Shown piece after piece: positions 42,600-50,252 of a DNA stretch of 64,000 nucleotides. This DNA is from Paracoccaceae bacterium (GTDB taxonomy: Bacteria > Pseudomonadota > Alphaproteobacteria > Rhodobacterales > Rhodobacteraceae). Numbering within the stretch: the first letter of the stretch is position 1; every line of letters begins with the position of its first letter. The stretch lies in NCBI GenBank assembly GCA_026989355.1, contig JALSJM010000005.1, forward strand, positions 280,717-344,716, written 5' to 3'. Under the pieces are notes generated by a model, which worked only from the letters and a program-made list of their open reading frames with translations, was not told the DNA's origin and did not search any database. Made by a program: the position numbers and the translations under genes.

Positions 42600-43352
42600 T
42601 CAGTGCGACGGATGCAGCGCATCCTTCAGATACACACAGGTCAGGATGGTGAACACATAGGCCTGCACGAAGGCCACGAGCATGTCCATGCCGAACATTG
42701 CAACAACGCCCAGCAACGACAGGGGGGCAATCGCCAGAACGGCGGCAAAGCCGGCGAACACCTTGATGACCGCATGACCGGCCATGATGTTGCCCGCAAG
42801 ACGGATCGAATGGCTGACCGGCCGCACGAAATAGGAAATCAGCTCGATGATGGCCAGCACCGGCCTCAACGCCGCCGGCGCCGACGATACCCAGAACAGC
42901 TTGAGAAAACCGATGCCGTTCTTCACGAACCCGAGGATCGTTACCCCCACGAATACCAGCAGCGCCAGAACCGCGGTGATGGCTATATGCGAGGTGGTGG
43001 TGAAACTGAACGGGATGAGGCCCAGAAAATTGGATACCACGATGAACATGAACAGCGTCATCACATAGGGAAAGTATTTCACCCCATCCTTGCCCACCAC
43101 ATCCTCGACCATCCTGTAGATGAAGCCATAGGCCAGCTCGCCGACCGACTGGATGCGGCTTGGCACCAGGGCACGGCGCGATGTGCCCACCACCAGCAAC
43201 AGGAAGATCGTCAGGACGGCAAGGGCCATCCAGAGCGTCTGGTTGGTGATCGTGTACCAGTGAATCGGCCCCTCGCCGAACAGGGGTTCGATCTTGAACT
43301 GCTTCATCGGGTGGAAAACCAGGCCCGTTCCGCCTTCAGCCTCTGCCGCCAC
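42600..43352 (-). CDS. atpB: F0F1 ATP synthase subunit a
   Basis: This 250-residue multispanning stator subunit provides the proton half-channels. The essential arginine is Arg184 in [20 protein letters not shown]. The conserved [28 protein letters not shown] stretch begins near residue 95, and five to six membrane helices are evident. The start is a GTG at 43352 (first residues [14 protein letters not shown] after Met) with GAGGG upstream; the atpI stop is only 2 bp before it. The gene is followed by atpE after 60 bp. Length and motifs are normal. Confidence 0.96.
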   Translation of the reverse strand: MAAEAEGGTGLVFHPMKQFKIEPLFGEGPIHWYTITNQTLWMALAVLTIFLLLVVGTSRRALVPSRIQSVGELAYGFIYRMVEDVVGKDGVKYFPYVMTLFMFIVVSNFLGLIPFSFTTTSHIAITAVLALLVFVGVTILGFVKNGIGFLKLFWVSSAPAALRPVLAIIELISYFVRPVSHSIRLAGNIMAGHAVIKVFAGFAAVLAIAPLSLLGVVAMFGMDMLVAFVQAYVFTILTCVYLKDALHPSH

Positions 43353-43354
43353 GC

Positions 43355-43687
43355 TCAGTCCCTCTCGTCTTCACCGGCAGCATCCGCCGCCTCCTGTTTC
43401 CGCTGAAGCTCCTGCGCGGTCCGAAGCATGGTTTTCACCCCGGCCGCAAAGCCCAGCAACATGAACAGCACCAGAAACAGGGGCATCGTGCCAAAGACAC
43501 TGTCCAGCCCGTATCCAATGCCGAAACCGATCAACAGACCGGTTACCAGTTCGATGACCATCCGCCACACATGCTGTGCCTGCGAATAGGCCTTCTCCTG
43601 ATGAGGGGGTTCCTCCCTGTCGCCACGCAGCGCCGCGATCCGCTTTTCAAGTGCCTTGAGGCGCTCGGGATCGGGTTCATCTGTCAT
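43355..43687 (-). CDS. atpI: AtpZ/AtpI-family ATP synthase assembly protein
   Basis: This 110-residue protein of the AtpI family (ATPase gene 1) assists assembly of the c-ring. A charged N-terminus (about 1-35) is followed by two membrane helices ([20 protein letters not shown] and [17 protein letters not shown]) and a basic/acidic tail. It opens the F0 operon: its stop is 2 bp before the atpB start and a sigma-70-type promoter lies about 30 bp upstream. The ATG at 43687 is preferred over one six codons upstream because GGAGG lies about 8 bases before it. Confidence 0.93.
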   Translation of the reverse strand: MTDEPDPERLKALEKRIAALRGDREEPPHQEKAYSQAQHVWRMVIELVTGLLIGFGIGYGLDSVFGTMPLFLVLFMLLGFAAGVKTMLRTAQELQRKQEAADAAGEDERD

Positions 43688-43717
43688 GCGGCTGGAGGCC
43701 CTCATCCGTTCGGGCGG

Positions 43718-43746
43718 ACACTAGAAACAGGACCGGCCCGAGTCAA
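43718..43746 (-). promoter_or_regulatory. Candidate sigma-70 promoter of the atpIBEXF operon
   Basis: On the minus strand TTGACT (43746-43741) is followed after 17 bases by TAGTGT (43723-43718). It lies 31 bp upstream of the atpI start and points toward it. TTGACT/TTGACA with a poor -10 box is common for strong alphaproteobacterial housekeeping promoters. By-eye call. Confidence 0.55.
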
Positions 43747-43857
43747 GCCATTGGATGGCAAAGCGGGAACCTGGTAACCATCTGTTTTTCATCCATTTAT
43801 CATGACAGCGGCGGATTGCCCCGTCGCCTGCATCCCGTCATCCGCGGCGCGGCATAT

Positions 43858-43873
43858 TCAACCGGATGGTTGA
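43858..43873. promoter_or_regulatory. ArsR-type inverted repeat upstream of the ArsR gene
   Basis: TCAACC (43858-43863) and GGTTGA (43868-43873) form a perfect 6-4-6 inverted repeat starting 47 bp upstream of the ArsR start codon. The size and place fit an autoregulatory site for the ArsR-family protein encoded just downstream. Confidence 0.6.
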
Positions 43874-43904
43874 CGATCGCCGCTGCTTGCCGCTTTATCC
43901 CCCC

Positions 43905-44237
43905 ATGACGAAGACAACCGACAGGCTTGACGCCACATTCGCCGCCCTTGCCGACCCGACGCGCCGTGCCATCCTTGCGATGCTGCTCGAAGATGACATG
44001 GCGGTAACCGATGTGGCCGAACCTTTCGAGATCTCGCTGGCCGCGATTTCGAAACATCTTGCGATCCTCACCCGCGCCGGCCTGATCAGCCAGGAAAAGC
44101 GCGGGCGGGTGAAATGGTGCAGACTCGAACCTCTTGCCCTGCGCGAGGCAAGCGTCTGGATGCAGGGGTTCGGACAGTTCGATCCCGTGGATCTTGACCA
44201 GTTCGAGCGGTTTCTCGAACACGAACTGGGCGCATAG
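43905..44237 (+). CDS. ArsR-family transcriptional regulator
   Basis: This 110-residue winged-helix regulator has LDATFAALADPTRRAILAML, the recognition region VAEPFEISLAAISKHLAILTRAGLI (starting near residue 43) and the wing EKRGRVKWCRLEP. It lacks the CVC metal site of arsenic sensors and has a single Cys in the wing, so metal sensing is unlikely. It belongs to the branch often paired with SRPBCC/AHSA1 proteins, but no such gene is adjacent. An inverted repeat lies upstream. The start at 43905 is preferred over an ATG inside that repeat at 43866. It is convergent with sat-cysC. Confidence 0.9.
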   Translation: MTKTTDRLDATFAALADPTRRAILAMLLEDDMAVTDVAEPFEISLAAISKHLAILTRAGLISQEKRGRVKWCRLEPLALREASVWMQGFGQFDPVDLDQFERFLEHELGA

Positions 44238-44327
44238 CCCCCCTGCGCGGCAACCTTCGGAAGGGATGCGCAGCAGATTGCCTCCGGCGGGAATGTTTGC
44301 AGACCGCCGATGAGGGCGCGACCTGCC

Positions 44328-46034
44328 TCAGACCTTTATCAGGCCAAGGCTTTCAAGCTTCAGAATCACCTGATGGGCGCAGTGATCAACCTCTACCCCC
44401 TCGGTATCAAGGCGCAGTTCCGGGTTTTCAGGTTCCTCGTAGGGGTCTGAAATGCCTGTGAACTCCTTGATCTTTCCTGCGCGAGCCAGCTTGTAAAGGC
44501 CCTTGCGATCACGCTGTTCGCACACTTCGAGGCGGGTTGCCACATGCACCTCGACGAAAGCCCCGTATTGTTCGATCTCCTCGCGCACCGCACGCCGGGT
44601 GGCCGCATAGGGCGCGATCGGGGCACAGATCGCAATACCGCCGTTCTTGGTGATCTCGCCGGCAACAAAGCCGATGCGGCGGATGTTGAGATCGCGGTGT
44701 GCCTTCGAGAAGCCGAGCTCGGACGAAAGGTTCTTGCGCACCACATCGCCATCGAGCAGGGTCACCGGACGTCCGCCCATTTCCATCAGCTTGACCATCA
44801 GCGCGTTGGCAATGGTCGATTTTCCCGAACCCGACAGCCCGGTGAAGAACACCGTGAAGCCCTGCTTGTGGCGCGGCGGGCGGGTGCGGCGCAGCTCTGC
44901 CACCACTTCGGGGAAGGAGAACCAATCGGGGATTTCCAGACCTTCGGAAAGCCTGCGGCGCAATTCGGTGCCCGATATGTTGAGCACGGTAGATCCCTCC
45001 GGCACCTCGTCCACCGGATAGTATTGCGCCTTTTCCTGCACATAGACCATGTGCTTGAAGGGCACCATCTCGATGCCGGTTTCCTTCTCGTGCTCGCGGA
45101 AAAGCTCCTGGGCATCGTAGGGGCCATAGAAGGGCTTGCCGGCGGAATTGCTGCCCGGGCCAGCGTGATCGCGCCCCACGATGAAATGGGTGCAACCGTG
45201 GTTGCGCCGGATCAGCCCGTGCCACAGGGCCTCGCGCGGACCGGCCATGCGCATTGCCAGATTGAGCAGGCTCAGCGTGGTGGTGGTGGAAGGATAGTGA
45301 TCAAGCACCGCCTCGTAACAGCGCACGCGGGTGAAATGATCGATATCGCCCGGCTTGGTCATGCCCACCACGGGATGGAGCAGCAGGTTGGCCTGGGCCT
45401 CCCGGGCGGCGCGGAAGGTGAGCTCCTGATGCGCCCGGTGCAGGGGATTGCGCGTCTGAAAGGCCACCACACGGCGCCAGCCCAGCTTGCGGAAGCGGGC
45501 GCGCAGTTCATTGGGTGTATCCCGCCGCGCCTTGAAATCGTAATGCACCGGGGGCTGGATTCCGGCGACCGCCCCCCCCAGATACACAGGGCCGGCGACG
45601 TGATGCAGATAGTTCACCGCAGGATGGGCAATGTCATCGGCTCCGAATACCCTTTCGGCCTCGCGGGGCTTGTCGGGCACCCATTTGTCACTGACCGAAA
45701 GGATGGCCAGGATCACGCCTTCCTGATCGCGCAGGGCTATGTCCTGCCCCGGCTTGATCGTTGCGGCGAACTCCGCGCTCACATCCAGCGTGATCGGCAC
45801 CGGCCAGAGGGAACCATCGGCAAGGCGCATGTTTTCGAGCACGCCTTCATAATCTTCCTGCCCGAGGAAACCCCTGAGCGGGTTGAAACCGCCGTTCATC
45901 AGCAGCTCCAGATCGCAGATCTGGCGCGGCGTCAGATCCCAGCCGGGCAGGCTTGCGGCCTCGTGCTTCAGCTGCTGCACGCTTTCATGCGGCACGTAAA
46001 GCTCGGAGATCGGGGCAAGGTTTTCATAAGGCAT
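44328..46034 (-). CDS. Bifunctional sulfate adenylyltransferase/adenylylsulfate kinase
   Basis: This 568-residue fusion activates sulfate to APS (N-terminal ATP sulfurylase, about 1-385) and then PAPS (C-terminal APS kinase, about 390-568). The sulfurylase has FQTRNPLHRAHQELTFRAA and VGRDHAGPG. The kinase has Walker A GLSGSGKST ending at residue 407, then LLDGDVVRKNLSSELGFS. The domain order Sat-CysC is the one seen in roseobacter-type bacteria. The ATG at 46034 follows GGAAGGG by seven bases; the GTG one codon earlier is too close. It supplies PAPS for cysteine synthesis or for sulfotransferases such as the one at 35.8 kb. It lies 194 bp downstream of trxB on the same strand. Confidence 0.95.
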   Translation of the reverse strand: MPYENLAPISELYVPHESVQQLKHEAASLPGWDLTPRQICDLELLMNGGFNPLRGFLGQEDYEGVLENMRLADGSLWPVPITLDVSAEFAATIKPGQDIALRDQEGVILAILSVSDKWVPDKPREAERVFGADDIAHPAVNYLHHVAGPVYLGGAVAGIQPPVHYDFKARRDTPNELRARFRKLGWRRVVAFQTRNPLHRAHQELTFRAAREAQANLLLHPVVGMTKPGDIDHFTRVRCYEAVLDHYPSTTTTLSLLNLAMRMAGPREALWHGLIRRNHGCTHFIVGRDHAGPGSNSAGKPFYGPYDAQELFREHEKETGIEMVPFKHMVYVQEKAQYYPVDEVPEGSTVLNISGTELRRRLSEGLEIPDWFSFPEVVAELRRTRPPRHKQGFTVFFTGLSGSGKSTIANALMVKLMEMGGRPVTLLDGDVVRKNLSSELGFSKAHRDLNIRRIGFVAGEITKNGGIAICAPIAPYAATRRAVREEIEQYGAFVEVHVATRLEVCEQRDRKGLYKLARAGKIKEFTGISDPYEEPENPELRLDTEGVEVDHCAHQVILKLESLGLIKV

Positions 46035-46171
46035 CACAGCGCCCTTCCGTATCGGATCGATTCGCTCAGGGCGCAGCTACACCCCATTGCCACCCGATTT
46101 CAAGGCCGCCCGGCAGATGCCGGCAACATACGGCAGAAATCACGCATGCACCCGCAGGGCCGGAAGATCTT

Positions 46172-46199
46172 CCCTCATCCTGGCCCAAATATCCGGGAG
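46172..46199 (-). repeat. Recurring intergenic element, copy 2 (minus strand)
   Basis: Read on the minus strand: CTCCCGGATATTTGGGCCAG then GATGAGGG. It shares the order GC-block, TATTT, CCAGGATGA and a G-rich end with the copy at 7709-7738. It sits in the 194-bp gap between the trxB stop and the sat-cysC start, 30 bp after trxB. It is not self-complementary, so a terminator role is unlikely. Confidence 0.5.
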
Positions 46200-46228
46200 A
46201 GCACGAAGGGCAGTGCCCCTCGCAGGAC

Positions 46229-47170
46229 TCATCCCTGCTCCGCAAGAAAATGCTCGGCCTCAAGCGCCGCCATGCAGCCCATGCCGGCACTGGTTACGGC
46301 CTGGCGAAACTTCCAGTCGGTCAGATCCCCCGCGGCATAGACACCGGGGATCGAGGTTTCGGTGCTGTCGGGCCCGGTCACCACATAGCCGCCCATGTGG
46401 GTTTCAAGCTGGCCCTTCACCAGCTCGCTGGCCGGGGCGTGGCCGATGGCGATGAAAACCCCCTTGCAGGGAATCACCTTTTCCGCGCCGGTCTGCACAT
46501 GCTTCACCCGCACCCCCGTAACCCCCTTGGGATCCTCGGTGCCAAGGATCTCTTCCACCACATGGAACCACAGCGGCTCGATCTTGGGATTCTTCAGCAG
46601 GCGCTCCTGCAGCACCTTTTCGGCGCGCAACGCGTCGCGGCGGTGAATGAGCGTGACCTTCGAGGCAAATCTGGTAAGGAACAGTGCTTCTTCGACCGCG
46701 GTATTGCCGCCCCCGACAACGCAGATTTCCTGCCCGCGATAGAAAAAACCGTCGCAGGTAGCGCAGGCCGATACGCCAAATCCCTTGAATTTCTCTTCGC
46801 TCGGCAGCCCCAGCCACTTGGCCCGTGCACCGGTGGCCAGGATCACCGCATCGGCCGTATAGGTGGTGCCGCTGTCGCCCTGCGCCGTGAAGGGGCGTTT
46901 CGACAGATCAAGGCTGGTGATGATGTCGGAAACGATCTCGGTGCCGGTAGCGCGGGCGTGGGCTTCCATCTTCTGCATCAGTTCCGGCCCCTGGATCTCG
47001 ATCTCGCCGGGCCAGTTCTCTACCTCGGTGGTGGTGGTCAGTTGTCCTCCGGGCTCCATCCCCTGCACGAGAATCGGGTCAAGCATGGCGCGGCTGGCAT
47101 AAACCCCGGCTGTATAGCCTGCCGGACCGGACCCGATGATCAGAACTTTCGTGTGTTTCGTCTTGGTCAT
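46229..47170 (-). CDS. trxB: Thioredoxin reductase
   Basis: This 313-residue NADPH-dependent flavoprotein reduces thioredoxin. The FAD motif is VLIIGSGPAGYTAGVYASRA near residue 9. The redox-active disulfide is Cys136-Ala-Thr-Cys139 in VSACATCDGFF. The NADPH motif is VVGGGNTAVEEALFLT near 158, and the C-terminal VYAAGDLTDWKFRQAVTSAGMGC binds the flavin. The start at 47170 gives the normal length and has GAAAGGGG upstream; a longer open frame upstream has no similarity. It is divergent from the Lrp-family gene across 236 bp containing AT-rich repeats, a conserved arrangement in the family of organisms proposed. Confidence 0.97.
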   Translation of the reverse strand: MTKTKHTKVLIIGSGPAGYTAGVYASRAMLDPILVQGMEPGGQLTTTTEVENWPGEIEIQGPELMQKMEAHARATGTEIVSDIITSLDLSKRPFTAQGDSGTTYTADAVILATGARAKWLGLPSEEKFKGFGVSACATCDGFFYRGQEICVVGGGNTAVEEALFLTRFASKVTLIHRRDALRAEKVLQERLLKNPKIEPLWFHVVEEILGTEDPKGVTGVRVKHVQTGAEKVIPCKGVFIAIGHAPASELVKGQLETHMGGYVVTGPDSTETSIPGVYAAGDLTDWKFRQAVTSAGMGCMAALEAEHFLAEQG

Positions 47171-47309
47171 GCCCGCCCCTTTCCGATAGTGCATTGCCGC
47201 AGTTGCATATAGTCTGCCCGCCACGGATGTGAAACCCCCTGCCATGACGCCCCCCTGGCGCGGCCCCTTGCAAAACCGCAGGAACGGCCACCGCGCATAT
47301 CCACTAATA

Positions 47310-47363
47310 ATATTGCGCATATGTGAAATATTGTTGCTCAGATGGCCGGTGTTCGCTATGATC
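47310..47363 (+). promoter_or_regulatory. lrp promoter with AATATTG repeats
   Basis: TTGCTC (47335-47340) and TATGAT (47358-47363) are separated by 17 bases and lie about 45 bp upstream of the Lrp start. Directly upstream AATATTG occurs twice (47310-47316, 47328-47334), 18 bp apart; AATATT is itself palindromic. The AT-rich repeats next to the -35 box suit autoregulation by Lrp/AsnC proteins, which bind such spaced sites. Confidence 0.5.
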
Positions 47364-47406
47364 TGAAAATTCCGGTGGAGAGCAGAAACTGCAAGGGGCG
47401 CCACAG

Positions 47407-47907
47407 ATGGCCGAATCGAAACTCGATCCGATCGACCGGAAAATTCTTGCCGAGCTTCAGGGCGACGGCCGGATGACCAATGTGGAACTTGCGCGCCGGG
47501 TCGGCATTTCGGCGCCGCCCTGCCTGCGCCGGGTGCGGGCGCTTGAAGAGGCCGGCTATATCCGCGGCTATCATGCCGATGTAGATGCCCGCAAGCTGGG
47601 ATTCGAGGTGCAGGTCTTTGCCATGGTCGGCCTGGTCAGCCAGGCCGAGGCCGATCTTTCCGCCTTCGAGGAACGTTGCCGGAAATGGCCGCTGGTGCGT
47701 GAATGCCACATGCTGAACGGCGAAGTGGATTTCATCCTGAAATGCGTGGCACCGGATCTCTCGACGTTCCAGCGCTTCCTGACCGGAGAATTGACGGCAG
47801 CGGAAAATGTGGCCAGCGTGAAGACCTCGCTGGTGATCCGCTGCGCCAAGGATCTGCCCGGAGTGCCCTTCGAGGTGCTGGAAGAACGGCTGAACAGAGA
47901 CTGCTGA
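47407..47907 (+). CDS. Lrp/AsnC-family transcriptional regulator
   Basis: This 166-residue feast/famine regulator has an N-terminal helix-turn-helix (LDPIDRKILAELQGDGRMTNVELARRVGISAPPCLRRVRAL, from residue 6) and a C-terminal RAM/AsnC ligand-binding domain (about 70-150) with GEVDFILKCVAPDLSTF. It usually forms octamers that bind amino acids. AAGGGGCGCCAC precedes the ATG. It is divergent from trxB, so the 236-bp region may let it control both. The Hint gene on the opposite strand is convergent 33 bp away, with no clear terminator between them. Confidence 0.94.
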   Translation: MAESKLDPIDRKILAELQGDGRMTNVELARRVGISAPPCLRRVRALEEAGYIRGYHADVDARKLGFEVQVFAMVGLVSQAEADLSAFEERCRKWPLVRECHMLNGEVDFILKCVAPDLSTFQRFLTGELTAAENVASVKTSLVIRCAKDLPGVPFEVLEERLNRDC

Positions 47908-47940
47908 AGAACACAGGCCGCAGCGCCCTGTGCGGCTGAC

Positions 47941-48735
47941 TCAGGCAGGCTGGAACAGTTCGTGGCCTTCGCCCAGAGAAATGCGCGGGCGCGCCGCTTC
48001 CCCGAAAGCGTCCAGGCCCTTCAGATTCGGAAACAGCCCGCGAAAGGCGGCAAGAAAACCGGCGTTCAGAACCGTCTCGACATCGCGTTCGGGCAACATG
48101 CTTTCGATCTCGAGGCCATTCGCCAGGATTATCTGATGAGACCGGAATGCCAGATGGTAAACCGTAATCGGCGCCTGCGGCATCACCCGGATCACGCTTT
48201 CGCCATCGCAGTAATGCTCGGCGGGTGAAAGCACCTCGCCTTCCCCTTCGAAGCTTCGGTGAAGCAGCCGCGCCCCCGGTGCCAGAAGCAGATCGGGAGC
48301 AGGACGGCCAAGGCCGAAGCCCTCGGCCAGGATGCGCAGCAGGGAACAGATGGTGCGCCCATGACGCGGCAGGTGCGGCACCAGCGTGATCGAGCCGATC
48401 CACTGCACCGGCTGCGGGCCGTTATCAGCCGTCTGCAGCAGCATCCCCGGTTCGAGATCCTCGATCGCCACATATCCGTTCGGTGTGGCAAGCAGCGTGC
48501 CCCGCGCGATGGCCGCACAGGTATTCTCGAAAACGGGAACGGCGGGCGCCACATGCACCAGGCTCTTGCATTCGCCGGTAACCCCATCAAGATAGCGGAT
48601 GTGATAGCGCCGGGTGAGGGCCTTGTTCGCCACATCGCCATGAAGCATGCGGCGGACCGTATTCCCGGATGCCACGTGCCGGGAACGAAGATCGAATGTC
48701 GGCGTCTCACGGCCGACGGGGCGGGGGTGCGTCAT
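47941..48735 (-). CDS. Hint (hedgehog/intein) domain protein
   Basis: This 264-residue protein has the Hint-domain core found in many Rhodobacteraceae proteins: ARGTLLATPNGYVAIEDLEPGMLLQTADNGPQPVQWIGS begins near residue 88, followed by LLLAPGARLLHRS and HLAFRSHQIILANGLEIESMLP. Canonical members start the domain CF(T/A)xGTLI with the nucleophile four residues before the GTL. Here the nearest Cys (ENTCAAIARGTL) is six residues before it, so autocatalytic splicing or cleavage is doubtful. No signal peptide is visible. The start at 48735 has AAGGA eight bases upstream. The protein's role is unknown. Confidence 0.83.
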   Translation of the reverse strand: MTHPRPVGRETPTFDLRSRHVASGNTVRRMLHGDVANKALTRRYHIRYLDGVTGECKSLVHVAPAVPVFENTCAAIARGTLLATPNGYVAIEDLEPGMLLQTADNGPQPVQWIGSITLVPHLPRHGRTICSLLRILAEGFGLGRPAPDLLLAPGARLLHRSFEGEGEVLSPAEHYCDGESVIRVMPQAPITVYHLAFRSHQIILANGLEIESMLPERDVETVLNAGFLAAFRGLFPNLKGLDAFGEAARPRISLGEGHELFQPA

Positions 48736-49034
48736 GTGTTCTGTCCTTTCGACATGCCACATCTGCATCGGCCCCCACCGAAAATGCAGAGGAATAATAC
48801 TTTGCCAACGATGGCAGATATTCCCCCCGATTGTCAAAGTTCCGATGTCATCCCGTGCCGCTCAGGCATCAATCACGGCGGTCAGGCAGGTATTGTTGCG
48901 CCGAAAGGAACACTGCCCGCGAAAAGGCCGCATCCCGCCCCAAAAACCGACAACCGCCCGGAAACCGCCGCAGAATCGCTCTTGCAGGGAACGGCCCGTG
49001 CTTCACAGCCGGCAGACACCGGCTGAACCGGCAA
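48736..49034. other. Intergenic region between the Hint gene and a small ORF
   Basis: This 299-bp stretch has no convincing coding frame. It must hold the Hint promoter (minus strand) near 48780-48840, where an AT-rich block with TATTAT occurs but no well-spaced pair of boxes was found. At 49006-49025 a 7-bp stem (CAGCCGG/CCGGCTG, 6-base loop) lies 9 bp after the small gene's stop; it lacks a T-run. Confidence 0.5.
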
Positions 49035-49181
49035 TCAGTCCTCGTCGGCCAGCTGCTCGGTGCGCCCGATACCATGGCCGGCCTTTCGGCCCGGATTCTG
49101 CAACAGCTGTTTCCAGGGAAAGGCTGCGGCGGGGCCCTTCGTTTCGTTCAGAACCCAGGTCATCCAGCGTCTGTCTTTCAT
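49035..49181 (-). CDS. Small conserved-looking protein, 48 aa
   Basis: This 48-residue basic protein begins MKDRRWMTWVLNETKGPAAA and continues FPWKQLLQNPGRKAG to LADED. I recall short alphaproteobacterial proteins starting MKDRRWM followed by a P(W/F)xR-type motif, usually annotated hypothetical, and this fits that pattern. The ribosome-binding site is strong (GGAGGG, five bases before the ATG), which supports it over chance. It has no signal peptide or membrane helix. It lies between pgeF and the Hint gene on the same strand, with about 300 bp on either side, so it is probably its own transcript. No function is known. Confidence 0.6.
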   Translation of the reverse strand: MKDRRWMTWVLNETKGPAAAFPWKQLLQNPGRKAGHGIGRTEQLADED

Positions 49182-49481
49182 CGTTCCCTCCAGCATCTGC
49201 CATGCCCTGACCGCGTTCCTGCCCGTGCTTTTCTTGTGGTTCTCTGCGTCGCTGACGGGGAAAATGGAATCGAATTGCGGCACAGAGATGGCAAAAACCG
49301 CCTGAATTGACAGCATTTCCCGGAAATGCCGGTTTTTCCCCCGGAAAAAGAGGCAGGATCACGGCCGGAGGTCTTGTCTGCAGGGCTTTCGTTTCCGAAA
49401 CCGCACGGAATTTTCGATACCGCCAGGAACTGTTTCGCGCATTGCGGCAAGATCAGGGCGCCGGCACGCCGCGCGGAGCCC
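49182..49481. other. Intergenic region downstream of pgeF
   Basis: This 300-bp stretch has no supported gene. It holds the upstream region of the 48-aa gene and the end of the pgeF-midA-lgt transcript. A 17-bp palindrome GCATTTCCCGGAAATGC (49313-49329, 8-bp arms with one central base) directly follows TTGACA on the plus strand. With no loop it is a poor terminator and looks more like a protein-binding site. Confidence 0.45.
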
Positions 49482-50252
49482 TCAGAGCCGGATCACCGAG
49501 ATCAGACGCCCGTAATCGGCCTCCTTGCGGTGAACGCTGCGGCGATACGAATAGAAACGCCCGGGGTCACTGTAGGTGCAGCGGCGGATCCATTCTGCCC
49601 GCTCCACCCCGGCCCCGCGCAGCCGGTGCAGCAGATAGGCCGGAAGATCGAAATGCAGCCGGTCGCCCTGCCCGCCACAGAAGAAGCGGGTATTTCCGGG
49701 ATCCGCGTCCAGAAACGAATCCATGAACGCAGGACCGACCTCATAGGCCGTCTGGCTGATGCAGGGGCCGATGACGGCCGCAGTCCGGGCGCGCCGGGCG
49801 CCCAGGTTTTCCATGGCGTCAAGCGTGGCCTCCAGCACGCCGGCAAGCGCTCCCTTCCAGCCCGCATGGGCCGCACCGATCACCCCGGCGTTCCTGTCGG
49901 CAAACAGAACCGGTGCGCAATCGGCCGTCAGTATCCCAAGCGCCATGCCGGGATGCGCACTGACCATCGCATCGCCCTTCGGTCGGCTGTCATTCTGACG
50001 GCGGGCGAAGGCGTTGCCGAGCGTTACCACATCGGCGGAATGAACCTGATGCAGCGAAACCAGAGCCTCGGGGGCAACCCCCATGGCGCTGGCCACGCGC
50101 TCGCGGTTGATGCGCACGGCCTGGGTCTGATCGCTTGAGCCGGGGCCGCAGTTGAGGCCCGCGAAAATACCCGACGAGGCACCGCCACGCCGGGTGAAAA
50201 AACCATGCCGCAGGGGTATCAGCAGTTCTGATGTCAGTATCTCGAGTGTCAT
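49482..50252 (-). CDS. pgeF: Peptidoglycan editing factor/laccase-domain protein (YfiH-like)
   Basis: This 256-residue Cu-oxidase_4/YfiH-family protein is known in E. coli as PgeF, which prevents misincorporation of serine in peptidoglycan; related proteins act as purine nucleosidases or laccase-like enzymes. The zinc-binding set is present: His in SLHQVHSADVV, Cys in LTADCAPVLFAD and His in GAAHAGWKGALAGVLE. RHGFFTRRGGASSGIFAGLN is the typical N-terminus. Its ATG overlaps the midA stop (ATGA, 50249-50252). It is last of lgt-midA-pgeF, an operon of envelope and respiratory functions. Confidence 0.93.
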   Translation of the reverse strand: MTLEILTSELLIPLRHGFFTRRGGASSGIFAGLNCGPGSSDQTQAVRINRERVASAMGVAPEALVSLHQVHSADVVTLGNAFARRQNDSRPKGDAMVSAHPGMALGILTADCAPVLFADRNAGVIGAAHAGWKGALAGVLEATLDAMENLGARRARTAAVIGPCISQTAYEVGPAFMDSFLDADPGNTRFFCGGQGDRLHFDLPAYLLHRLRGAGVERAEWIRRCTYSDPGRFYSYRRSVHRKEADYGRLISVIRL

